DNA from: Lentisphaerota bacterium
Lineage (GTDB): Bacteria > Verrucomicrobiota > Lentisphaeria > Victivallales > Victivallaceae
Direction of reading: 5' to 3'
NCBI GenBank assembly: GCA_015061685.1
Contig: SUWD01000001.1
Span: 1 to 64,000, forward strand
Length of the DNA: 64,000 nt
Shown: one piece after another, positions 51,747-59,234 of the stretch
How the letters are laid out: the number at the start of each line of letters is the position of its first letter
Position numbering within the stretch: position 1 is the stretch's first letter
Position numbers and translations under genes: made by a program
Notes under the pieces: model-generated
Database searches by the model: none
What the model was told of the DNA's origin: nothing
The model's input: the letters and a program-made list of their open reading frames with translations, nothing else

Positions 51747-53096
51747 TCATTTCATTATTTCAATTGCTTCAAATCCTTTGTGATCGCAGGTAATATTGCA
51801 ATTCTCCATTTTTACATCGGCACGCAACACCCGCAATCCGCCGGATTTCCACCAATCGCCCCAATGACTGGGCATGGCAGCAAATTTTTTGGTTGCAGGC
51901 ATTCCCGGGGGATTAGCAACATGCATCTTTACGTTACGCAGGACAACAGGTCCGATGATCCCCTCTTTTTCACCGCCGATAAAACTCGTTCCCAAAGAAG
52001 TAATATTCATATTTTCAGCGACCAGATTCCGGATATAACCGGTATGTCCGGTTTTTCCCGGTTCGTTACCAGCCCAGATGAAAAATGCCTGACCGACTTC
52101 TTCCATCGTGAAGTTGTCAAAATGCAAATTTTCTATAGGCGTACCGTACTTGACCCTGACATTGGATTTGGGAACGATCGAAAGAATGTCTATGCCATGC
52201 CGGGTGTCTCGAACATAAATATTTTTGAATTTGACATTGCGGATAGGAGCATCACCCTCGTAACCGATGCGGATAGCACAAGTTTCCGCCGAAAATTTAC
52301 AATCATGCACGTAAATATTTTCGCTCGGTACATCCGTATTGGTCCGGTAAGGATCGCTTTTTATTGCAATACAGTCATCACCGGCCTCAATGTCACAATT
52401 GGAAATTTCCACATCGCTGGTACAATCAATGTCAATGGCATCCGTATTCGGTCCGTAACGCAGGTTGCGAATGAATATATTATCCAATTTCACCCGGCGG
52501 CACCCGACAAACCACAACGTGAATGCGGCACTGTTACTCACCTTGAGATTATCCATGCGGATATCGGTGCAGCCGTCAAGGAACAACAACACCGGCCGTT
52601 CTGATTTCGGACGCAATACGTCGCTGTAATAGATCGGACGCTGCTTCATCTTTTCAAAAGGAGTGCCGTTGATATAAACATCCTGCCAATAACCTCTGCC
52701 GTTGCCGTCAAGAGTTCCCGGACCGGTTATGTGGAGATTTTTGATATTTTTCCCGTAGATAAAATGGAAATTAAGAAACGGGGTATAATATTTGATGTAG
52801 AGATGATCCTTGATGTCCGGGGATGCTTTAAGCACAGCACCATCTTCCAGACGGATGGTCAGATTGTCGATCAGAATGATCTTACCGGAAATAAATTCTC
52901 CCTTGGGAATAACCAATTCACCGCCGCCGGCAGTTTTGAGATGATCCAGAGCTTTGGCTATCGCTTCTGTATTCACAGTCTTTCCGTCTCCGACAGCTCC
53001 GAAGTCGGTAATTACCGCTCTGGCTTTCTCCCCGCCGACGGTTGTCAGCATGCACCCGAGCAATACTGACAGAATAACATGTCTCAACTTTTGCAT
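51747..53096 (-). CDS. Secreted polygalacturonase-like enzyme, glycoside hydrolase family 28
   Basis: A protein of 449 residues: signal peptide (residues 1-21) then a right-handed beta helix. ITDFGAVGDGKTVNTEAIAK is the usual start, TGPGTLDGNGRGYW the first turn, and GPNTDAIDIDCTSDVEISNC (NTD) with AGDDCIAIKSD (DD) carries the three catalytic aspartates; the RIGYEG segment replaces the family's usual RIK-type site. It should cleave galacturonan or a rhamnogalacturonan-like backbone outside the cell. Start ATG 53096 behind ATGGAGG; an open frame to 53171 runs back through the promoter. First gene of operon IV, divergent from a LacI gene. Confidence 0.85.
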   Translation of the reverse strand: MQKLRHVILSVLLGCMLTTVGGEKARAVITDFGAVGDGKTVNTEAIAKALDHLKTAGGGELVIPKGEFISGKIILIDNLTIRLEDGAVLKASPDIKDHLYIKYYTPFLNFHFIYGKNIKNLHITGPGTLDGNGRGYWQDVYINGTPFEKMKQRPIYYSDVLRPKSERPVLLFLDGCTDIRMDNLKVSNSAAFTLWFVGCRRVKLDNIFIRNLRYGPNTDAIDIDCTSDVEISNCDIEAGDDCIAIKSDPYRTNTDVPSENIYVHDCKFSAETCAIRIGYEGDAPIRNVKFKNIYVRDTRHGIDILSIVPKSNVRVKYGTPIENLHFDNFTMEEVGQAFFIWAGNEPGKTGHTGYIRNLVAENMNITSLGTSFIGGEKEGIIGPVVLRNVKMHVANPPGMPATKKFAAMPSHWGDWWKSGGLRVLRADVKMENCNITCDHKGFEAIEIMK

Positions 53097-53141
53097 AAAA
53101 ACCTCCATGTTGTTTGTAATGGTTATATCCGACCTGCCAAA

Positions 53142-53171
53142 AATATACCACATACCTCCAGTATATTCCAA
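53142..53171 (-). promoter_or_regulatory. Promoter of operon IV
   Basis: Minus strand: TTGGAA (53166-53171), 18-bp spacer, TATATT (53142-53147). The inverted repeat TTCCA-n9-TGGAA (53166-53184) covers the -35 box and is a possible LacI site. Confidence 0.5.
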
Positions 53172-53244
53172 ATCGGCAATGGAACAAATTGGAACGAATC
53201 ACGCTGATTTTTTGATTTTCATTGAAAATAAATTCTTTTTTTGA

Positions 53245-53272
53245 TTGATTTTTCCCGGCAAAGTGCTATATT
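53245..53272 (+). promoter_or_regulatory. Promoter of the LacI gene 53300-54265
   Basis: TTGATT (53245-53250), 16-bp spacer, TATATT (53267-53272). The predicted start of transcription is at about 53279. Confidence 0.6.
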
Positions 53273-53299
53273 TTCCATCGTATGGAGAAAACTGTCATT

Positions 53300-54265
53300 A
53301 TGAAAAAAACAACCATCCGTGAGCTCGCCAAAATATGCGGTACGGCACCAAGTACCGTCTCCAGAGCTTTGAATAATTCCGGGAGCGTCGATGAAGACAC
53401 CCGGCAGAAAATCGTCCGTGCCGCCGAAAAATACCACTACCGCAAACTGAAAAATTCCGCCAAAAGATGGGTTTTCATCGCCGACAATAACGATTTGAAA
53501 AGTTATTACGAGAGTGAATTGATGATCTCTTTGAGCAAGGAAATCATCAATGCCGGAGATACCTATGTAATCATTTCTTCACTGCAAATAGATATGATCC
53601 ACGAATTTTTCTTCGACGGAGTTTTCGTCTTTTCCCAGCTCAATATGGAGCTGCTGAAAAAAATCAACCCCCTGCCGGTGATCGCATTCAACAACTATTC
53701 CCTGCACAAAAACCGCCTCTGGAGTGTCTCGTCGGATGATGAGGGCATGATCAAAGAAGCCGTGAACTACTTTTACAGTAAGGGACACCGCAATATCGGA
53801 CTGTGGATCTGGCCGGATACCCACAACTTCTCCGATATCAGGAGAGAAAAGTTTTTCCGGCAGGCAATAACCGGACTCGGTTTGAAACCGCTGGTTTATA
53901 TCTGGGGTGCCGGTGAATTGGAAGCTTCCGAATTTTCCCAGATGGTCAGAGATGGCGTCACCGCAATGCTGCTGCCCGGTGAATTCAATTTCCGGCAGCT
54001 CCAGTTGATGCTCAAGACCACCAAATTCAGCGTCCCGGGAAAATATTCCCTCATCATGCTGGAAAACCGCCGCTTCACCCCCTTTACCGAACCGCCGTTG
54101 ACCACCTTTGAGCAGGATCTTGCCGGAATGAGCCGGCACGCTCTCCACCTCGCTCACCAGATCGCAGGTGGTGCTACCGGTATGCTCCGCAATATCAAAG
54201 TGCCTTACCTCTTTCATGAAAGAGCCAGCGTGGCAGATATCAGAAAATCTCCAGTTCTGTCATAA
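53300..54265 (+). CDS. LacI-family regulator opposite operon IV
   Basis: A protein of about 321 residues. The helix-turn-helix is RELAKICGTAPSTVSRALNN with the LacI-type hinge after YHYRK. The sensor domain is shorter and more divergent than usual (WVFIADNNDLKSYYESELM, GHRNIGLWIW, LIMLENRRFTPFTEPPLTTF). The frame is open from ATG 53282, but transcription should begin at about 53279, so ATG 53300 with GGAGAA upstream is preferred. It is divergent from the GH28-pseudopilin-DUF6067-DUF4434 operon and is its likely regulator. Confidence 0.85.
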   Translation: MKKTTIRELAKICGTAPSTVSRALNNSGSVDEDTRQKIVRAAEKYHYRKLKNSAKRWVFIADNNDLKSYYESELMISLSKEIINAGDTYVIISSLQIDMIHEFFFDGVFVFSQLNMELLKKINPLPVIAFNNYSLHKNRLWSVSSDDEGMIKEAVNYFYSKGHRNIGLWIWPDTHNFSDIRREKFFRQAITGLGLKPLVYIWGAGELEASEFSQMVRDGVTAMLLPGEFNFRQLQLMLKTTKFSVPGKYSLIMLENRRFTPFTEPPLTTFEQDLAGMSRHALHLAHQIAGGATGMLRNIKVPYLFHERASVADIRKSPVLS

Positions 54266-54333
54266 ACAATGCTTAAAATAGCCGATTTGCAGAAAAAATA
54301 TCAAGATTTCCTGAAAGTTCTGAAAAAAATCAC

Positions 54334-54362
54334 TTGCTTTTTATCTTGTTAAGGTTTATGTT
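54334..54362 (+). promoter_or_regulatory. Promoter of the MarR-DUF177-Xer-oxidoreductase operon
   Basis: TTGCTT (54334-54339), 17-bp spacer, TATGTT (54357-54362). Confidence 0.55.
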
Positions 54363-54405
54363 ATTATCAGGTGTAATTGAAAGTTATTGAAATACGGGGG
54401 AAACC

Positions 54406-54882
54406 ATGACGGATCAAAGAATCAGAGATTTAAGAAGAAATATGCGGCTTACCGAAATGCGGATCAAAGAATTCTGCGCCCAGCAGGTGCCGACAGAAAT
54501 TTTTCACTATACCTTGAGCCAGATGCGGGCGATCGACACCCTCTACACTCTCACCAGAGATGCCGGCAGCGGCATCCAGCTTAAAGTCCTCGCCGAAAAT
54601 CTCGCCATCACCCCCGCCGCCGCCAGCGAAATGGTCGATACCCTCGTCCGTAAAGGTGCGATCATCCGCAAAAATGACCCCAATGACCGCCGTGCCGTCC
54701 GGCTCTATGTCGGAGAATCTCTGCAGGCAAGATTTGAAGAGTGCGAATCCCAGCTGGATGATCTGATGGCACGCTTTTTAGGAACGCTCCCGGCAAGTGA
54801 AGTTGAGGTTTTTGAAAAAGTTATCGCCAAATTTTCTGACTTCACCGCCGATCCGACCAACTTCCCGGAGGTGGAAAAGTGA
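54406..54882 (+). CDS. MarR-family transcriptional regulator
   Basis: A 158-residue winged-helix protein: a dimerisation helix at each end and the DNA-binding part LKVLAENLAITPAAASEMVD followed by the wing IIRKNDPNDRRAVRLYV, which has the D-x-R motif typical of MarR wings. No ligand can be inferred. First gene of a four-gene operon; its stop overlaps the GTG start of the DUF177 gene. GGGGGAAACC precedes its ATG. Confidence 0.85.
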   Translation: MTDQRIRDLRRNMRLTEMRIKEFCAQQVPTEIFHYTLSQMRAIDTLYTLTRDAGSGIQLKVLAENLAITPAAASEMVDTLVRKGAIIRKNDPNDRRAVRLYVGESLQARFEECESQLDDLMARFLGTLPASEVEVFEKVIAKFSDFTADPTNFPEVEK

Positions 54883-55352
54883 TCGCTTTTTCCGTTTCTG
54901 CTCTGGAAAAAGCTCCGGTAAAACGCAGCGGCACGCTCCCGGCTGAATTTCTGGATCTCGCCGATGATGACCAATTCAGCACTGCCGGAGAATTTGAATA
55001 CGATCTGACAGCTCAACTGGTCTCCGGCGGCGTGCTGGTTTCCGGAAAAATTTCCGCCCCCTTTGCCAGTGAGTGCGGCAGATGTCTTGCCCCGGTCAAA
55101 TTCACTTTGAGCGTGGATGATCTCCATATCTTTTTTGAACTCCCCGAAAATCTGGAAATTCTGGAGGTCGATGAGGATCTCCGGGCTGAATTGCTCCTCC
55201 AACTGCCGATGAATCCGCTCTGCTCCCCCGATTGTCAGGGCTTATGTCCGGAGTGCGGATGCAATCTCAACAACCAAAATTGTTCCTGCTGCATTGAGAA
55301 TACCGCTGAAAAAGTTTCTCCGTGGAGTGCATTGGATTCCCTGAAACTCTGA
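54879..55352 (+). CDS. DUF177/YceD-family protein with C-terminal cysteine cluster
   Basis: A 157-residue protein of the YceD family. GKISAPFASECGRCLAPVKF is the central conserved part. The C-terminus has CSPDCQGLCPECGCNLNNQN followed by CSCC, an extended form of the cysteine motif that suggests metal binding. YceD genes often precede rpmF and are linked to 23S rRNA processing or large-subunit accumulation. Here rpmF is absent and a Xer recombinase follows. GTG start overlapping the MarR stop; the stop overlaps the next start (TGATG). Confidence 0.8.
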   Translation: MIAFSVSALEKAPVKRSGTLPAEFLDLADDDQFSTAGEFEYDLTAQLVSGGVLVSGKISAPFASECGRCLAPVKFTLSVDDLHIFFELPENLEILEVDEDLRAELLLQLPMNPLCSPDCQGLCPECGCNLNNQNCSCCIENTAEKVSPWSALDSLKL

Positions 55353-56245
55353 TGGATACCTTTCTGCGATATTTCATCCAGTTTATGACCGTTGAGCGGG
55401 GATTGAGCAAAAATACCATCGCCGCTTACGGCAGTGACCTCGCCGCTCTTGCCGGATTTCTGAAGCAGAATAAAATCAGCCGGTGGCAGGATGCCGATCG
55501 GGAGATACTGCTCGATTTCCTCGATTTCCTGCGGGACAACGGTATGGAAACTACTTCCATCGCCCGGCATCTGACGGCAATAAAGATGTTTTACCGCTAT
55601 CTTGCCGGAGAAAAACTGATCGATTCCGACCCGACACTGTTGATGGATTCTCCTAAATTGTGGCGGGTGCTGCCGGACTACCTCTCGCTTGCCGAAGTCG
55701 ATGCCATACTCAATATTTTCCCTGCCAACGGCGAAGCTCTGGATCTCCGCAACCGGGCGATACTGCATCTGCTCTACGCTTCCGGCTTGCGGGTATCGGA
55801 ATTGACCGGATTGACTCTGGAAAATGTCAGTTTTGAAAATTCCCTGATCCGGGTGCATGGCAAAGGTGCCAAAGAACGTATCGTGCCGGTGGCTTCTGCG
55901 GTGTTGACCCTGCTCCGCAAATATATTCTCAATGCCAGAGGAGAATTGACCCGGTTCATCCCCGAATCCCCCTATCTTTTCGTCTCCCACCGCTCAAAAA
56001 AACTCAACCGGGAGAGGATCTGGGCGATAATCAAAGATGCAGCTTTCCAAGCCGGGATCGCCAAAAATATCCATCCGCACACCCTGCGGCACAGTTTCGC
56101 CAGTCATCTGCTTGCCAATGGTGCCGATTTAAGGGCAATACAGGAAATGCTCGGCCACGCCGATATCGGAACTACTGAAATTTATACTCACGTTGACCGG
56201 GGACGTCTGGCGGCGGTTCACCGGAAATTCCATCCGAGGGGGTAA
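55352..56245 (+). CDS. Tyrosine recombinase, XerC/XerD type
   Basis: A 297-residue site-specific recombinase, the standard length of XerC/D. It has an N-terminal SAM-like core-binding domain (RGLSKNTIAAYGSDLAALAG) and a catalytic domain with the full set of residues: Arg147 (ASGLRVSEL), Lys171 (HGKGAKER), His243 and Arg246 (HTLRHSFAS), His269 (LGHADI) and nucleophile Tyr278 (EIYTHV). It most likely resolves chromosome dimers with a partner encoded elsewhere. Start ATG 55352, one base inside the stop of the DUF177 gene; a frame from 55322 is not supported. No attachment site was seen beside it. Confidence 0.9.
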   Translation: MDTFLRYFIQFMTVERGLSKNTIAAYGSDLAALAGFLKQNKISRWQDADREILLDFLDFLRDNGMETTSIARHLTAIKMFYRYLAGEKLIDSDPTLLMDSPKLWRVLPDYLSLAEVDAILNIFPANGEALDLRNRAILHLLYASGLRVSELTGLTLENVSFENSLIRVHGKGAKERIVPVASAVLTLLRKYILNARGELTRFIPESPYLFVSHRSKKLNRERIWAIIKDAAFQAGIAKNIHPHTLRHSFASHLLANGADLRAIQEMLGHADIGTTEIYTHVDRGRLAAVHRKFHPRG

Positions 56246-56250
56246 CTGTT

Positions 56251-57804
56251 ATGGCTTATCTGGTAAAAGAACTTATTCTCGATGCAGTAAGACTGCCGGG
56301 AAACTGGCAATCGCAAATCGCCGCTATCGCCGCCGAAAAACTCAATCTCCCCAAAACGTCCGTAACTTCTGCGGAACTCCTCTCATCCTCCATTGATTCC
56401 CGCAGAGGAAACCCCAAAATAATCGTTTCACTCAAACTTGACGGCCCCGCCCTGCCCATCACCCCCAATGAAGAATTTGCCTCATTCATCCCCGCTGTAC
56501 CGCAAATACCCGACAAAATCACGGTCAAAAATCCCCTGGTCCTCGGTACCGGCCCGGCAGGGATCTTCGCCGCATATCTGCTGGCTATGGCAGGTGCCGA
56601 CCCCATAATCATCGACCGGGGAAGCCCCGTTGAAAAAAGAGTTGACGATTATCAGAAATTCATCCGGACAAGGCAGCTTGATCCGGAAAGCAACCTCCTT
56701 ACCGGTGAAGGCGGTGCCGGAACTTTCTCCGACGGCAAACTCTACACCGGCACCAAGGATGCACGGGCGGCATGGGTGAAAAAAATTATGGTTCAATGCG
56801 GAGCCCCCCCGGAAATACTCTGGCAAAAACGCCCCCATGCCGGCTCGGATCACCTCGCCGTTTTCTCCGGCAATATCCGCAAAGAAATCGAAAAAATGGG
56901 CGGAAAATTCATTTTCAACACCAATATCACCGATCTTTGCATTGCCAATGGCGTCTGCACCGGAGTGAAAAGTGCTTCCGGTGAAGTTTTTTCCGCCCCG
57001 GCTGTACTGCTCGCTCCCGGTTTGGGCGGCAGATACCTCGTGCGGAATATCCTGAAAAAAGTCCAGTGGAGCTGCAAGCCTTTCCAGATCGGCTGCCGGA
57101 TCGAGCATCCGCAAAACCTCATCGACCGGGCAATGTATCATCTCCCCAGCCGTCCGGCTGCCCTCTCCGCCGCCGAATATCACCTCGTTTTCCGGCAATA
57201 CTCCCGGCATATCGCCTCTTTCTGCATGTGCCCCGGCGGAGAAGTCGTCAATGCCACGGCTTGGGAAAAACGCTCCATATCCAACGGCATGAGCCTTTTT
57301 GCCCGGGCAAGCGGATTTGCCAACAGCTGTCTGATCGCCACATTCTCCCCGGATGAAGCCGGTTCACTGGACGATATTGATGCTCTCTATGAAACTATTG
57401 AAAGCCGCACCTTCCTTGCAGGCGGCAGTGATTACACACTTCCTGCCCAGGATGCCGCAGGATTCATCCGCAAAGAAAACGGATTGAAAAATTCCCGCAC
57501 CTCTGCGGCAATCGGCATAACTCCCGGCAGAATAGATACCATTATCCCAACTGATCTGCACAACGCTCTGACTTCGGCCCTCAAAGATTTCGACCGCCGC
57601 ATACCCGGTTTTATCAAACAGGGTAAATTTATCGGCGTGGAAAGCTGCGTCTCCTCTCCCGTAAGAATTTCCCGTGACCGGGAAACCATGCAAAGCTCAT
57701 TGAAAAATCTCTACTGTGCCGGTGAAGGATGCGGTCTGGCAGGAGGTATCATCTCCGCCGCCTGCGACGGCATCGCCTGTGCCGAAAAAATTCTCTGTCC
57801 CTGA
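56251..57804 (+). CDS. FAD-dependent oxidoreductase of the COG2509 type
   Basis: A 517-residue flavoprotein. About 85 N-terminal residues form a small domain, then LVLGTGPAGIFAAYLLAMAG binds the ADP part of FAD and IIIDRGSPVEKRVDDY follows. TGEGGAGTFSDGKLYTGTK is a family signature, and CAGEGCGLAGGIISAACDGI closes the FAD site. COG2509 proteins are uncharacterised dehydrogenases found widely in anaerobes. Last gene of the MarR operon, five bases after xer, with a strong bidirectional terminator behind it. Confidence 0.8.
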   Translation: MAYLVKELILDAVRLPGNWQSQIAAIAAEKLNLPKTSVTSAELLSSSIDSRRGNPKIIVSLKLDGPALPITPNEEFASFIPAVPQIPDKITVKNPLVLGTGPAGIFAAYLLAMAGADPIIIDRGSPVEKRVDDYQKFIRTRQLDPESNLLTGEGGAGTFSDGKLYTGTKDARAAWVKKIMVQCGAPPEILWQKRPHAGSDHLAVFSGNIRKEIEKMGGKFIFNTNITDLCIANGVCTGVKSASGEVFSAPAVLLAPGLGGRYLVRNILKKVQWSCKPFQIGCRIEHPQNLIDRAMYHLPSRPAALSAAEYHLVFRQYSRHIASFCMCPGGEVVNATAWEKRSISNGMSLFARASGFANSCLIATFSPDEAGSLDDIDALYETIESRTFLAGGSDYTLPAQDAAGFIRKENGLKNSRTSAAIGITPGRIDTIIPTDLHNALTSALKDFDRRIPGFIKQGKFIGVESCVSSPVRISRDRETMQSSLKNLYCAGEGCGLAGGIISAACDGIACAEKILCP

Positions 57805-57824
57805 TTCCAATACTCAAGCATAGA

Positions 57825-57856
57825 AAATGCCGCTTGACAAACGTCAGGCGGCATTT
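57825..57856. terminator. Bidirectional terminator
   Basis: AAATGCCGC-TTGAC and GTCA-GGCGGCATTT pair around AAAC. It ends the MarR operon on the plus strand and the small-peptide gene on the minus strand (ATTTTC follows). Confidence 0.75.
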
Positions 57857-57878
57857 GGTATTACTGCAGAAGAAAAAA

Positions 57879-58000
57879 TTATTTCATCGCCGGAGTAAGG
57901 TCGATTTTTACATCAATACTTACGCCGGTATCATCGGCAAAAACAGCAGGAAGCAGGGAGAAAAGAGTAAAAATTGCCGCAAACAGTTTGATTTTTTCAT
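57879..58000 (-). pseudogene. Small exported peptide gene with a one-base frameshift at a poly-A tract
   Basis: ATG 58000 follows AAAAAGGA. In its own frame it gives only 26 residues. Adding one base to the run of six A right after the ATG gives 40 residues: MKKIKLFAAIFTLFSLLPAV, then FA and DDTGVSIDVKIDLTPAMK, a textbook signal peptide with an 18-residue mature part and a stop just before the terminator. The other frame is therefore probably the real one, and the gene is broken, phase-variable by slippage, or misread in the assembly. Copy C of the dispersed repeat lies directly upstream. Confidence 0.5.
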
Positions 58001-58027
58001 GATTTTTCCTTTTTTTGTTTTTAATAA

Positions 58028-58133
58028 TTGATAATGTCCAGAATTTTGTGAAACCCGTAACAGAAGCTTATAAACAAACATTTTTGTTAACGTATAAAAT
58101 ATATCACATAAGTTGTGATTTGTTACCCCGGCA
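58028..58133 (-). repeat. Dispersed repeat, copy C (tail only)
   Basis: On the minus strand it runs from GCCGGGGTAACAAATCACAA through TATGTGATATATT and ATGTTTGTTTATAAGC to GGACATTATCAA, the same tail as in copies A and B. The -35 box is degraded (GTAACA) while the -10 TATATT (58098-58103) is intact. It interrupts the kinase gene. Confidence 0.75.
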
Positions 58134-58666
58134 ACAACTTCCGGTGAAATAAAACCACTGCTGCCAACCAGAGTATTTCCCGAATCACCGGCGGCAAGTC
58201 CAATATCTCCCGGCAACGCCCTCCCGTTTATGAACAGTACATTCCCCGGCTTGATATCCCGGTGCATCACCCCTTTGCGGTGGAGTATCGAACAGGCGTT
58301 GATCAGAGATGAAGCGGTTTCCCGCAACTCTTCCGGCGGAATACGGCCACTTCTTTTCATCCGGTTAAGTAAAGTATCCGGCAGGTAATCGCCGTCACCG
58401 CCATTAAGATCATCGGCGGCATCCATCACATAGTAGAATTCATCGCCCTCTTGCCCGGTATAATAGATCTGCATCAGACCGGTTTGCGGACAAATCTGCT
58501 GATATTCGATCACCCCCGGTAATTCACCGGACAGATAAAGTTTTTTCAACGCGAAAACTTTTCCGGTAATCACACTGCGGGCCAGAAAAACTTCTCCATA
58601 ACTGCCTTTGCCGCAGGAATAGAGCAGCTTGAAACTACCGAACTGTTCTCCTGATTCACTTTTCAA
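58131..58666 (-). pseudogene. Serine/threonine protein kinase, truncated in the C-lobe by a repeat
   Basis: The kinase part has about 179 residues. YSCGKGSYGEVFLA is the glycine loop, FALKKLYL holds the ATP lysine, GVMHRDIKPGNVLF is the catalytic loop and GDIGLA stands at the DFG position with I for F. GSSGFISPEVVAG is the activation-segment end with the APE-like PEV. There the kinase stops: repeat copy C follows and the frame continues through it to give unrelated residues ending at 57920. Helices F to I, about 100 residues, are missing. The likely start is TTG 58666, behind GAAGAGGG, overlapping the sigma factor gene by 11 bases. Confidence 0.75.
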
Positions 58667-59234
58667 GATGCAGACCCTCTTCAGCAAAACCACGGCGTTC
58701 AATAATTTCCCGCAACAGCTTTTTGCCCCGGCTTTTGGCCGCATAAACCTGATCTTTGCTCAAATTGAGAGCTGACATGACATCGGCAAGTTTCCGCCCC
58801 TGCAAACCATACAATTCAAAGGCTTGATAGGTTTGACTTTCCAATCTCATACGCAACTCATCCATTGCCTCGTCAAGCATGACTTTCCGCCATTGAGCAT
58901 CAAATTCATCGGCAAATGGATCGTGGTCTGCGTCAAATTCAATCGGCACCCGGCGGTTCTTACGGAGCATATCCACCGCCTGACTGCGGATCACCCGGGA
59001 AAACCAGGTACGGAATTTTACCTCCTTTTCCCGATAAACGAATTGCTGACGGCTGTCAAAAAACTTAACCATCACATTCTGAACCAGATCATCGCAATCG
59101 GCATCCGAAAAGTTATACAGTTTGCCGACAAAAGCGATCACCGGAGAGTAGCGGTCAAAGAATTCTTTCCATGAAACCTCATCACCGGTGCGGATCTTTT
59201 CCAACAAGGTTTTACGGGTTTCCGGATAGTTCAT
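58656..59234 (-). CDS. ECF-type RNA polymerase sigma factor
   Basis: A 192-residue sigma factor with region 2 (FDRYSPVIAFVGKLYNFSDA, then DCDDLVQNVMVKFF and TWFSRVIRSQAVDMLRKNRR) and region 4 (LYGLQGRKLADVMSALNLSK, DQVYAAKSRGKKLLREI). No anti-sigma gene is next to it. Instead a Ser/Thr kinase frame overlaps its 3' end, an arrangement known for kinase-linked ECF groups in related phyla, where phosphorylation replaces an anti-sigma factor. Its start overlaps the stop of the sodium symporter gene by four bases, so the three are translationally coupled. Confidence 0.85.
   Translation of the reverse strand: MNYPETRKTLLEKIRTGDEVSWKEFFDRYSPVIAFVGKLYNFSDADCDDLVQNVMVKFFDSRQQFVYREKEVKFRTWFSRVIRSQAVDMLRKNRRVPIEFDADHDPFADEFDAQWRKVMLDEAMDELRMRLESQTYQAFELYGLQGRKLADVMSALNLSKDQVYAAKSRGKKLLREIIERRGFAEEGLHLEK

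Noticed and set aside
55352..56245. Xer-type recombinase as an integrase of a mobile island
   Set aside because: Its length and active site are those of chromosomal XerC/D, it is coupled to housekeeping-type genes, and no attachment-site repeat was found near it or at tRNA-Lys.
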